Assembly: GCA_025450855.1 (NCBI GenBank) | Contig: JANWLL010000097.1 | Location: 1-32,525 of the forward strand | Direction: 5' to 3' | DNA from: Vulcanimicrobiia bacterium | Lineage (GTDB): Bacteria; Vulcanimicrobiota; Vulcanimicrobiia; Eremiobacterales; Eremiobacteraceae | DNA: 32,525 nt | Shown here: positions 15,900-23,293 of the stretch, piece after piece | Layout: every line of letters begins with the position of its first letter | Numbering within the stretch: the first letter of the stretch is position 1 | The notes under the pieces: generated by a model | The model's database searches: none | What the model saw: the letters and a program-made list of their open reading frames with translations, nothing else | What the model was told of the DNA's origin: nothing | Translations under genes and position numbers: made by a program

Positions 15900-16721
15900 T
15901 TGAAGAATCGATTCACGGCCGCGTGGCTCGCAGCTGCGGTAGCGACCGCAGCGGGATGCAACGGGCTCGGAAACACGATCTCCGGTTCGTTCGGCGGAAG
16001 CGGTAACGCCCGATTGATCCTCGCATCGCCGAAGACGACTCAGACCGGCATCGCCTTGCAGGCCGACCATGGGACGATCAACTCCGGCCTGAGCGCCGCG
16101 ACACCGATCGGCACGTACGCGAAAGTGAACGCCGGCAACGTCACCTTCGATATCAACACCGGGTCGGGCACGACCGACCTCGTGCCCGCGATCAACGTCA
16201 ACGTCTCGGCGTCGACGAACTACAGCGTCGTCCTCGAGGGCGAACCGGGCCTTTCCGACTACATGGCGGTCAGCTTCGCCGACACGAACGCGCTCAACAA
16301 TCCGAATACGGTCCGCTACAAGGTGAACAACGCGGCGCCGAACCTGGCGACCCCGGTCGACGTCTACGTCTGGCCGGCGTCGCAGTCGATGCCGACGACG
16401 CCTACCGTTCCGGCGCTCCCGCTCAATCAGGATTCGGGATCCGAGGCGAATCCGCCGGGCAACGCGTACATCCCGACGCTCGGGAGCTCGACCACACTGC
16501 CGAGCGGCACGTATGACGTCGCGATCGTTCCGCAAGGGACCATCCCCAACGGCTCGAGCGACCTGTTCGACGGCGCCACCGGCCTCAACGTGAACACGTC
16601 CTATTCGTTCACGATCGCAGACAACAACGCGACGCAGAACAACATCGGCGTGCTCTTATCGATCGACGAGCCGATACAGACGCAGAACCAGCTGAGGATC
16701 ACCAAGCACGCCGTCCGGTGA
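15900..16721 (+). CDS. DUF4397-type lipoprotein
   Basis: 273 residues with a lipoprotein signal peptide ending in ATAAGC (cysteine about residue 20), then two beta-rich repeats typical of DUF4397: segments such as YKVNNAAPNLATPVDVYVWP and LPSGTYDVAIVP. The start is TTG at 15900, preceded by AAAGGA. It is rich in Asn, Thr and Ser, low in charge, and probably sits on the outer side of the membrane. DUF4397 proteins are surface proteins without a defined activity. Its candidate ECF promoter suggests it is an output of the sigma/anti-sigma pair immediately upstream. Confidence 0.8.
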   Translation: MKNRFTAAWLAAAVATAAGCNGLGNTISGSFGGSGNARLILASPKTTQTGIALQADHGTINSGLSAATPIGTYAKVNAGNVTFDINTGSGTTDLVPAINVNVSASTNYSVVLEGEPGLSDYMAVSFADTNALNNPNTVRYKVNNAAPNLATPVDVYVWPASQSMPTTPTVPALPLNQDSGSEANPPGNAYIPTLGSSTTLPSGTYDVAIVPQGTIPNGSSDLFDGATGLNVNTSYSFTIADNNATQNNIGVLLSIDEPIQTQNQLRITKHAVR

Positions 16722-16754
16722 CGCGAGCGAAGCTCGGACGATGTCGACCAAACA

Positions 16755-16784
16755 TAGTAGGCCGAGCATCCGCTCGGCCTACTA
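16755..16784. repeat. Perfect 13-bp palindrome between convergent genes
   Basis: TAGTAGGCCGAGC (16755-16767) pairs perfectly with GCTCGGCCTACTA (16772-16784), loop ATCC. The right arm plus CAT repeats at 870-885 next to ffh. It stands between the ends of the DUF4397 gene and sigB, where it could act as a two-way transcription end point, though there is no long T-run. Confidence 0.7.
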
Positions 16785-16820
16785 CATTATCGGTGGAATC
16801 GGTAGGGTGCGGCGGCGCGT

Positions 16821-17630
16821 TTAGGCGTCGGTCGGCGTGGAGGCGGTGCGGATCTTCTCGAGCGCTCGGCGCTGCAGCCGCGACACGTGCATCTGCGTGC
16901 ACGATAGTCGGCGTGCGATCTCCGACTGCGAGACGCCCTGGAAGAAGCGCAGATAGACGATGATACGCTCGCGCTGTGAAAGCGTCGAACACGCGTCGCG
17001 CAGGAACGTCCGCTCGAGCAGCAGGTCGAGGTCGGCGTCGTTCGCTCCGACCGCATCGCCAAGCGTCGTCGACGACGGCCCGTCGCGGCCGTCCATCTCG
17101 GCGTCGAGCGACGCAAGCGCATATGCGCGGCTCGTCTCCTGGGCCTCGACGATGTCTTCGACCGACACGCCGAGTCTCGCCGCGAGGTCCGAAGGGGTCA
17201 CGGCGCGTCCGATCTCTATCGTCAACTCCTCCACAGCGCGTCCGACCGCGACGTTGAGATCTTTGAGGCGTCGCGGCACGCGCATCGCCCAGCTCTTGTC
17301 GCGGAAATGCCGCTTGATCTCGCCGACGATGGTCGGCACGGCGAACGAGCTGAACTCCACGCCGCGGCTCGGATCGAAGCGGTCGATCGCCTTGATCAAG
17401 CCGATGATCCCGACTTGGATGAGGTCCTCGAGGTTCTCAGCGCGGCTCGCGAAACGCGACGCGAGCTGGCGCACCATCGCGAGATGCGCGAACACGAGAT
17501 CGTCGCGCAGCGATTGTTCGCGCGTCGCCGCGAAGAGCGCGAACATCTCGCGACGTCGCGTCACGTCGATGACGCCGCTCGGGAGCGGCGTCGCAGGTTG
17601 CATTCCAAATGTCCGTTGAGAAACAGCCAC
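16821..17630 (-). CDS. SigB/SigF/SigG-type stress sigma factor
   Basis: About 269 residues with sigma regions 2 (DLIQVGIIGLIKAIDRFDP, then FSSFAVPTIVGEIKRHFRD), 3 (around VPRRLKDLN) and 4 (QRERIIVYLRFFQGVSQSEIA with CTQMHVSRLQRRAL). This is the group 3 sigma family controlled by partner switching (SigB, SigF). The frame is open to a GTG at 17642, but the GTG at 17630 is preferred because GGAGGTGA sits 8 bases before it. A SigB-type promoter lies upstream (17693-17718), so the gene is probably autoregulated. STAS and SpoIIE-HATPase genes nearby would supply its control; there is no separate RsbW gene here. Confidence 0.93.
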   Translation of the reverse strand: MAVSQRTFGMQPATPLPSGVIDVTRRREMFALFAATREQSLRDDLVFAHLAMVRQLASRFASRAENLEDLIQVGIIGLIKAIDRFDPSRGVEFSSFAVPTIVGEIKRHFRDKSWAMRVPRRLKDLNVAVGRAVEELTIEIGRAVTPSDLAARLGVSVEDIVEAQETSRAYALASLDAEMDGRDGPSSTTLGDAVGANDADLDLLLERTFLRDACSTLSQRERIIVYLRFFQGVSQSEIARRLSCTQMHVSRLQRRALEKIRTASTPTDA

Positions 17631-17692
17631 TAGGGACGTCACCTCCCGTCGGTCCGCCGGTGCCGGACTTCACGCCGGATATCTCACCCCTG

Positions 17693-17718
17693 ATACCCCA
17701 CGTCCGCCGGGCGGAAAC
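17693..17718 (-). promoter_or_regulatory. SigB-type promoter upstream of the sigB-like gene
   Basis: On the reverse strand: GTTTCC (17718-17713), a 14-base spacer, GGGTAT (17698-17693). This matches the SigB consensus GTTT-N14-17-GGGTAT exactly at the conserved positions. The sigma gene start at 17630 is about 55 bases downstream of the expected transcription start. Three other sites of this form occur in the window. Confidence 0.8.
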
Positions 17719-17765
17719 CGTCGATTCCGCAGGGGCGGACGCCTGTTTCATATGCGTCGAGGAGT

Positions 17766-18029
17766 CTATGCGACTGCTCGGCCACCGCTGATCGCTCGTA
17801 TGATCCAAAGGAGCACGACGCCGCCGATGAACGCGACGAGGATGCTCCACAAGTTCAAGCCGGTCGTGCCGATATGCCCGAACATATTGAAGAGCCAGCC
17901 GCCGATTATCGCACCGACGATGCCGACGATGAGGTCGCCGACGATCCCACCGGGGCCCTCGCCCGGCACGACCGCTTTGGCGAGAAAGCCGGCGATTATG
18001 CCGACGATGATCCATGCGAGTATGTCCAC
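17766..18029 (-). CDS. GlsB/YeaQ/YmgE family small membrane protein
   Basis: 87 residues with three hydrophobic, glycine-rich helices (about 3-20, 28-48, 58-78) and the family pattern GGIVGDLIVGIVGAIIGGWLF. Members (GlsB, YeaQ, 'transglycosylase-associated protein') are small inner-membrane proteins induced in stress or stationary phase; biochemical role unknown. The start is GTG at 18029 with a strong GGAGGTGA sequence before it. It lies just upstream of the sigB-like gene's promoter on the same strand, in keeping with a stress role. I did not find a clear SigB site before it. Confidence 0.88.
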   Translation of the reverse strand: MDILAWIIVGIIAGFLAKAVVPGEGPGGIVGDLIVGIVGAIIGGWLFNMFGHIGTTGLNLWSILVAFIGGVVLLWIIRAISGGRAVA

Positions 18030-18115
18030 GGGTCACCTCCTGGAGCGGTCGCCCTGATGGTCGACCGATAACGTCACTCACTCTTCCCCATCGAGCGCCT
18101 GATTATTCCCCCGCC

Positions 18116-18140
18116 GTTTCGGCGACCCACGCGCGGGTAC
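18116..18140 (+). promoter_or_regulatory. SigB-type promoter upstream of the acidic 46-residue gene
   Basis: GTTTCG (18116-18121), a 13-base spacer, GGGTAC (18135-18140). One mismatch to GGGTAT, and the same -10 variant as the site at 18839. The expected transcript would begin about 55 bases before the ATG at 18200. Confidence 0.6.
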
Positions 18141-18199
18141 GATGCGAGCGACGGCATCGCCGTCGAACCCGCCAACTTGATGACCGGAGGAATCGACCT

Positions 18200-18340
18200 A
18201 TGAGAGAGGATCTCGAAAAGAATCGGCCCGACGAGGTAGACCCGGAGCAGGTCGACGTCGATTCCGACGACGACGACGAGAGCGAGGCCGGCTCAGACGA
18301 CACGACGTCGACCGACGCGGATGACGAAGTCGGGCCCTGA
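18200..18340 (+). CDS. Small, highly acidic protein (46 residues)
   Basis: 46 residues, MREDLEKNRPDEVDPEQVDV then an Asp/Glu/Ser/Thr-rich stretch with a run of four Asp; about half of all residues are acidic. No fold, membrane segment or cysteine. A clear GGAGGAA ribosome site stands 8 bases before the ATG, and a SigB-type promoter lies upstream. Such low-complexity acidic proteins can be hydrophilins or DNA mimics; I do not recognise a named family. It ends 30 bases before an intrinsic-terminator-like hairpin. Confidence 0.65.
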   Translation: MREDLEKNRPDEVDPEQVDVDSDDDDESEAGSDDTTSTDADDEVGP

Positions 18341-18370
18341 GGCGGGCGATCTGAAGCTGCTCGAAATGAA

Positions 18371-18395
18371 TCGGGGCCGGAAGATCCGGCCCCGA
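18371..18395. terminator. Strong GC hairpin between convergent genes
   Basis: TCGGGGCCGG (18371-18380) pairs perfectly with CCGGCCCCGA (18386-18395), loop AAGAT: a 10-bp stem with 8 GC pairs. It lies between the end of the acidic gene (+) and the end of the STAS gene (-), so it can serve both strands. There is no T-run after the stem, so it may rely on the hairpin alone or on Rho. Confidence 0.65.
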
Positions 18396-18424
18396 AGTTC
18401 ACGTCGCCAACCGCCGCTCGCGGC

Positions 18425-18802
18425 TCACCCCGCGCTGCCGGCGACGTACTTCTCGCGCAAGCTCGCCCTTGCCGATGCGATATCGTCGTACATACCGAAG
18501 ACCTTGACGAGACCGGTCACGTCGAATATCCGGCGGATCTGCGGATTCTTACACACGACCGCGATCGAGCCGCCGCCGTCGCGCGCCGCTTTGAGCGCGG
18601 CGACGAGCGCGCCGAGACCGGTCGAGTCGATGTACGAGACCTTCGCGAAATCGACGACCAGAAGGTTGTGCCCGTCTTTGATCGCCGAGACGAGCGCGCT
18701 CTTCACTTCGGGCGAGGCGAACACGTCGATCTCGCCGACGAGTCTGACCTCGCTGATGCCGCTGTCGTCTTTCGACGGTACCATCGTGACGCAGGTATCC
18801 AC
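18425..18802 (-). CDS. STAS-domain anti-sigma factor antagonist (RsbV-like)
   Basis: 125 residues, a single STAS domain with the phosphorylation site Ser60 in YIDSTGLGAL, matching RsbV/SpoIIAA. In its unphosphorylated form such a protein binds the anti-sigma kinase and frees the sigma factor. The start is GTG at 18802, preceded by AGAGG; an ATG six codons in is an alternative. It has its own SigB-type promoter (18839-18864), so it should rise together with the sigma factor, a positive loop. It is divergent from the phosphatase-kinase fusion gene at 18905. Confidence 0.92.
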   Translation of the reverse strand: MDTCVTMVPSKDDSGISEVRLVGEIDVFASPEVKSALVSAIKDGHNLLVVDFAKVSYIDSTGLGALVAALKAARDGGGSIAVVCKNPQIRRIFDVTGLVKVFGMYDDIASARASLREKYVAGSAG

Positions 18803-18838
18803 GCCGGACCTCTCTGTTGGTGCGGTGATACGACAGAT

Positions 18839-18864
18839 GTACCCGCTGACCGCGATGCCTAAAC
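18839..18864 (-). promoter_or_regulatory. SigB-type promoter upstream of the STAS gene
   Basis: On the reverse strand: GTTTAG (18864-18859), a 14-base spacer, GGGTAC (18844-18839). It closely matches the site at the sigB-like gene and lies about 37 bases before the STAS start. It is inside the 102-base divergent gap shared with the SpoIIE fusion gene. Confidence 0.75.
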
Positions 18865-18904
18865 CGCAGGGCGGACAAACGACAAGCGTGAAAGCGCCAT
18901 AGCC

Positions 18905-21334
18905 GTGAATTGGAATTTTGCGACGCTCCGCGACCTCCCGCCTCGACGACGCTGGGCTGTTTTGACGGCCGTCGCGCTCGCCGGCATCGCCTTGCTCGCG
19001 ATCGACCGCTACACGCCGGCGATCCAGCTCAGGCCCCTTATCTTCTTGCTCGTTGTCGCCGCGGCGGCATGCGGCGGTCTCTGGTTCGGGATCGGCTACG
19101 CAGTATTGTCAGCAGCGTCGTTCACGATCGTCGAAGCGCTGAGCGACGGCAAACCGCTCGACGCAGCGATAGCCGTCAACACGGCCATCGCCGCGACGAC
19201 GACGTCGTTCATACCGGTCATCGTCTGGTACGTCACCCAGCGGACGCGCCAGATCGCCGGCCTCGAGGGGCGGCTTCGGCAAGCTGAGCTCGATCGCGAG
19301 CAGCTCGTCCGCAGCGAGGCGGGCCGGGCCGCCCTCATGCGTACCGAGGCCAATTACCGCGCGGTCGGTGAATCAATACCGTTCGGCATCTGGCAGACCG
19401 ACGCAGCCGGCAGATTGCAGTACGTCAGCCAAAGCTTCCGCGAGATAACGGGGATGACGCTCGAACAGATCTCGGACAACGGTTGGCTAGCGCGCGTGCC
19501 CACCGAAGACGCGAAACATTTCCTCGAGCGCTGGGCCGAACGCGACGCCGCGGGCGATGTATGGGAAGGCGAGTACCGCCTTCACGGCGTCGACGGCAAG
19601 TTCTACACGATTTTATCCCGGGGCGTGCGCATCAAGGACGAGCACGGCATCACGACGGGCTGGTCGGGCATGAGCCTTGACATCACCGACCGCAAGCGCG
19701 CCACGGACGCCGTCGCCCTACTAGAGGAAGTCGGACGTCAGCTGACGCTCTCGCTCGACCCGAACACGATCCTCGAGCGCGTCGCGAACGTTTGCGCCGC
19801 CCGCTTCGCCGACTGGGTCGCCATCGACATCGTCCAAGAAGATGGCTCGTTGCGTAGCGCGGCCGTCAGGCATGCGGATCCGAAGAAGCTCGAATCCGTC
19901 GTCGAGTTGCGCGCATACCCGCGCGATCCCGACGAGGTGCACGGGCCGAACGCGGTCGCGAGGACCGGCAAGTCCGAGCTCTATGCCGACGTGCCAGACG
20001 AGCTGATCGTACGGGGCGCGCGCGACGACCGACATATCGAGCTTTTGCGAGCCATCGGGATGCGCTCCGCGATGATCGTGCCGCTTATCGCGCGCGAGCG
20101 CGTCATCGGCACGCTCACGCTCGTCGACGCCGAATCGGGCCGGCGTTTCACGGAAAAGGAGCTGAGCGTCGCGGAGGTCCTGGCGGTCCGCACCGCGCTT
20201 GCCTATCAGAACGCGCTCCATTTCGCGCGCGAGTCGCGCGTCGCCGACACCCTTCAGCGCGCGTCGCTGCCGAGCGACCTGCCGCAATTGCCCGGGCTGC
20301 GGATCAACGCGACTTACCTGCCTGGGGCGACCGAGTCCGAGATCGGCGGCGATTGGTACGACGCGTTTTTGCTGCCGGACGGTAAGATCGGATTCACGAT
20401 CGGCGACGTCGCCGGCAAAGGTCTGCGCGCTGCGGTCTCGATGGGAGTCGTCCGCCAAGCGTTGCGCTACGCCGCGCTTGACGGCTTGTCGCCCTCGGCG
20501 GCCCTGCGGCGCGTCAACCGTCACCTCTGCCTCGAAGGTACGGGGATGGTGACCGCCGTGAGCGCCGTGCTCGACCTCGCGAACGACCGCCTCGTCTACG
20601 CGGGTGCAGGCCACCCGGCTGCTTTTATCTGCTCTCGGTCAAGCGATGTCGAGCTCGTCACGACGTCGGGAATGCCGCTCGGGTTGTTCGCGCAGGCGAC
20701 CTATACCGAGGTCGAGCGTCAGCTCGAGACCGGCGATCTGCTCGTCCTTTACACCGATGGTCTCATCGAAAACGAGCGCGACCTCGCGCGCGGCGAGCGC
20801 GAGCTTGAAGCCGCGATAAGCGCGGAGTCCAAGACCTCATCGCCGAATCCGGCGTTGTCTATCCTTCACCGCATGATCTCAGGCACGCCGAAAGACGACG
20901 TCGCGATACTCACGATCGGCTTGTTGCGGTGGCCGGTCGATCGTCTCGACGTCGAGGCACCGGCCGTGCCCGCGAGCGCCCGTATGCTCCGCCAATCGTT
21001 GCGGCGGCTTGCTGCGGGCGTCGGGCTTGACGAACAACGTTCGTTCGGGCTGCTCGTCGCAGCGGGCGAAGCGATCTCGAACGTCATCGAGCACGCATAT
21101 GGGCTGCGTGAGGGTCTCATCCACGTCACGGGGAATCGTGTCGACGACCAGCTCGTCGTCGAGATCAGCGACAACGGGAGCTGGCGCGCTCCACGGTCGG
21201 AGGGCCGTGGGCGAGGGCTCGCGCTCATGCGATCGACCGTCGATCAGACCGACGTCACCGCCAACGGTTCGGGCACGACCGTCAGGCTCATCGTGTCCCT
21301 CGCACCGACGCCGGCGTCGGAGAAGGTCGTATGA
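18905..21334 (+). CDS. Membrane PAS-GAF-SpoIIE phosphatase fused to an RsbW-type HATPase
   Basis: 809 residues: three membrane helices (about 17-34, 43-75, 90-112), PAS (148-262), GAF (275-435), PP2C/SpoIIE phosphatase (465-672) with metal ligands in GGDWYD (481-486), GDVAGKG (500-506), TDG (617-619) and KDD (663-665), and a C-terminal histidine-kinase-like ATPase (680-800) with E722/N726 (GEAISNVIEH), DNG (756-758) and GRGRGL (767-772). The phosphatase would dephosphorylate a STAS protein and the ATPase domain would phosphorylate it or bind the sigma factor, so opposing activities sit in one chain under PAS/GAF sensing. Start GTG at 18905; it overlaps the downstream STAS gene (ATGA). Confidence 0.92.
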   Translation: MNWNFATLRDLPPRRRWAVLTAVALAGIALLAIDRYTPAIQLRPLIFLLVVAAAACGGLWFGIGYAVLSAASFTIVEALSDGKPLDAAIAVNTAIAATTTSFIPVIVWYVTQRTRQIAGLEGRLRQAELDREQLVRSEAGRAALMRTEANYRAVGESIPFGIWQTDAAGRLQYVSQSFREITGMTLEQISDNGWLARVPTEDAKHFLERWAERDAAGDVWEGEYRLHGVDGKFYTILSRGVRIKDEHGITTGWSGMSLDITDRKRATDAVALLEEVGRQLTLSLDPNTILERVANVCAARFADWVAIDIVQEDGSLRSAAVRHADPKKLESVVELRAYPRDPDEVHGPNAVARTGKSELYADVPDELIVRGARDDRHIELLRAIGMRSAMIVPLIARERVIGTLTLVDAESGRRFTEKELSVAEVLAVRTALAYQNALHFARESRVADTLQRASLPSDLPQLPGLRINATYLPGATESEIGGDWYDAFLLPDGKIGFTIGDVAGKGLRAAVSMGVVRQALRYAALDGLSPSAALRRVNRHLCLEGTGMVTAVSAVLDLANDRLVYAGAGHPAAFICSRSSDVELVTTSGMPLGLFAQATYTEVERQLETGDLLVLYTDGLIENERDLARGERELEAAISAESKTSSPNPALSILHRMISGTPKDDVAILTIGLLRWPVDRLDVEAPAVPASARMLRQSLRRLAAGVGLDEQRSFGLLVAAGEAISNVIEHAYGLREGLIHVTGNRVDDQLVVEISDNGSWRAPRSEGRGRGLALMRSTVDQTDVTANGSGTTVRLIVSLAPTPASEKVV

Positions 21335-21693
21335 CCGATCAGGCGCGATTCACTTCGCGCACGCAAGCCGGTGCCCTCATCTTGGACGTCGTCGGCGAGG
21401 TCGATATCCTCAACGCCGGCGACCTTCGCTCGGCGATGTCGGACGCAGCCTCGCAAAACGGCGGGCCGTTCGTGCTGGCGCTCGACAAACTCGCCTATTT
21501 CGACAGCCAGACCCTCGAGATACTCGTAGAATTCTGGAAACGTCTCAACCTCGCGCGCCGTATGATGGTCATCGTCGCGGGTCGCGCGACGCCTGCACGC
21601 CGTCTCCTCGACGTCAGCGCGATCTCGAGCGTCATCACGACGCTCGACACCGTCGACGAAGCGCTCGCCGCGCTGACCACGCCGAGTCCGTGA
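21331..21693 (+). CDS. STAS-domain protein coupled to the phosphatase-kinase fusion
   Basis: 120 residues, one STAS domain with the predicted phospho-serine Ser59 in AYFDSQTLEIL. The GL after the serine in RsbV is replaced by QTL, so it differs from the free STAS protein at 18425 and matches better the one at 29245 (YFDSA). Its ATG overlaps the stop of the upstream phosphatase-kinase gene, so it is probably that protein's direct partner, present in fixed ratio. Confidence 0.88.
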   Translation: MTDQARFTSRTQAGALILDVVGEVDILNAGDLRSAMSDAASQNGGPFVLALDKLAYFDSQTLEILVEFWKRLNLARRMMVIVAGRATPARRLLDVSAISSVITTLDTVDEALAALTTPSP

Positions 21694-21697
21694 TCGC

Positions 21698-21919
21698 CTA
21701 GCGGCGTTTTCCCGGCTTCTTCTTCTGCTTGGGTACCTTGCCGCCTGCCGCGCGCGCTTCGGACAAGCCGATCGCGATCGCCTGCTTGCGGCTCGTCACC
21801 TTCGTACCGGACCGGCCCGAGCGCAGCTTCCCCTCTTTCATCTCGCGCATGCTGCGCTCGACCTTTTCTTGCGCCTTCTCTCCGTACTTGCGTTTGCCGC
21901 CTTTGCGTCTTGTCGTCAT
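21698..21919 (-). CDS. DUF6496-type small basic protein
   Basis: 73 residues, strongly basic, with KYGEKAQEKVERSMREMKEG followed by KLRSGRSGTKVTSRKQAIAI and GLSEARAAGGKVPK. This is the conserved pattern of the DUF6496 family, small Lys/Arg-rich proteins of unknown function with a Rho-N/plasma-protein-like helical look; nucleic-acid binding is inferred from charge. The open frame extends upstream, but the ATG at 21919 gives the family start. It is convergent with the STAS gene (4-base gap) and divergent from the gene at 22008. Confidence 0.8.
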   Translation of the reverse strand: MTTRRKGGKRKYGEKAQEKVERSMREMKEGKLRSGRSGTKVTSRKQAIAIGLSEARAAGGKVPKQKKKPGKRR

Positions 21920-22007
21920 ACGTCGAATGCTTTCCCAGCCCCGACCGGATATATGCGCGCGCGGTCCGGGTATATTCAAGACCGGCACGAGGAGGTGCGC
22001 AAAGCGG

Positions 22008-22397
22008 ATGAGGCGATTAGTTGTCATAATGCCGAACACGTTGAGCCGAGCGTTCGAGGCGATCGACGGCCTCGCCGATGAGGGCGCGTTGCGGCCCGAC
22101 GACTGCGCCGTATTGAAGGCGTTCTACGCGTCTGGTTGGCAGGACGGGTTCGTCTCGGGGGGCCTGACGGCGCTCTCGCGCGCGCTCGGCATCACTGAGC
22201 CGCGCCTCAACGCGTCGATCGATGCGCTGAGCAAGATCCAGGCGGTCGAGCGGCACTGCTTGCCGGACGATGACGTCTCGATCGAGCTGCTGGCGCTCAG
22301 CAGGCCGTGGATGGCGGGCGACATCGCCCTCGGCTGGTGGCGCTATCACCTCGTCGACGAAGAAACGGGTGAGATAGAAGGACCCTCGGCCGCTTAG
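22008..22397 (+). CDS. Hypothetical protein, possible winged-helix fold
   Basis: 129 residues, not recognised. Residues about 45-75 (GGLTALSRALGITEPRLNASIDALSKIQAVER) resemble the turn and recognition helix of a winged helix domain, so it may bind DNA; the remainder is acidic with several Trp. The ATG at 22008 has GGAGGTG 10 bases upstream; a second ATG at 22029 is possible. Its TAG is followed immediately by the ATG of the YihY gene, so the two form an operon. A perfect GGGTAT box at 21968 lacks a good -35. Confidence 0.65.
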   Translation: MRRLVVIMPNTLSRAFEAIDGLADEGALRPDDCAVLKAFYASGWQDGFVSGGLTALSRALGITEPRLNASIDALSKIQAVERHCLPDDDVSIELLALSRPWMAGDIALGWWRYHLVDEETGEIEGPSAA

Positions 22398-23258
22398 ATG
22401 GTCCGCCCCGCGCGCGCGTTCCTCGCGTTGATCGCGGATGCCGCGGGCCAAGCCGGCAAGGATAACATCGTCCGCATGGCTGCCGCGCTGGCGTACTACG
22501 CGCTCTTCGCGCTCGCGCCGATCGGCTTCATCGCGCTCGCGGTCGCGGGCTATGCCATCGGCTCCATCGAAGCGCAAGCGCATCTCGAGTCCGAGCTCGA
22601 TCTGCTCATGGGACCGACGCTTGCGGCGGCGATCGAGGGCGTGCTCGGCGCGTACAAGACCGCCGGCCATTCCGCCGCGACCGGCGTCGGCCTCGGGCTC
22701 CTCGCGATCGGCGGCTCGGGCATATTCCTCGAGCTGCGCGAATCTCTCAACGCGATCTTGGGAAGGCGGCCGCCGCAACGCGCGGGCTTCATCCGCGTCG
22801 TGACGCTGCGTGCGCTCGCGTTCGCGATGACGCTGCTCGGCTCGGCGGTGTTGCTCGCCGGCATGGCGGCGAGCGTCGCCTTTCAGGGATTTCTGAAAGA
22901 CGCAGCCGGGCTGTTCCCGCAGACGAGCGCCTTCATCGCGCTCGGCGGCACGGCGGGCCTGCTCGTCATCTCGGTCGTCGCATTCGGACTGCTCTACCGG
23001 CAGTTGCCGCGTCCGAAACCCGTTTGGCGCGACGCATGGGCCGGTGCAACTGTCGCGGCGGTGCTCTTCTGCCTCGGCGAGTTCGTATTGAGCGCGTATC
23101 TCGGCCGAGCCGCCCCGGTCTCGCCGATCGGGGCAGCCGGCTCGATCTTCGCCGTGCTCATCTGGGTCTTCTACTCCGCGCAAATCGTCTACTACGGCGC
23201 GGAATTCGCGCATGCGTGCGCGGTGCGCAGGTCGCGCGCTACGAGCCCGTCGCCTTGA
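22398..23258 (+). CDS. YihY/BrkB family membrane protein
   Basis: 286 residues with six hydrophobic helices and the family features: N-terminal MAAALAYYALFALAPIGFIA, a middle FLELRESLNAILGRRPP, and C-terminal GAAGSIFAVLIWVFYSAQIV. YihY (once misnamed RNase BN, rbn) is a polytopic inner-membrane protein of unknown role, with proposed links to envelope transport. It directly follows the small hypothetical gene without a gap. The Nramp-type gene converges from the other side, 35 bases away. Confidence 0.9.
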   Translation: MVRPARAFLALIADAAGQAGKDNIVRMAAALAYYALFALAPIGFIALAVAGYAIGSIEAQAHLESELDLLMGPTLAAAIEGVLGAYKTAGHSAATGVGLGLLAIGGSGIFLELRESLNAILGRRPPQRAGFIRVVTLRALAFAMTLLGSAVLLAGMAASVAFQGFLKDAAGLFPQTSAFIALGGTAGLLVISVVAFGLLYRQLPRPKPVWRDAWAGATVAAVLFCLGEFVLSAYLGRAAPVSPIGAAGSIFAVLIWVFYSAQIVYYGAEFAHACAVRRSRATSPSP

Positions 23259-23293
23259 GCGCCTGACCGTTCGCGCGGACGATCACGCCGGCG

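Noticed and set aside
21968-21973. GGGTAT box as a SigB promoter for the 22008 gene
   Set aside because: The -10 is perfect but the sequence at the -35 position (GATATA) does not resemble GTTT, so it is not counted with the others.
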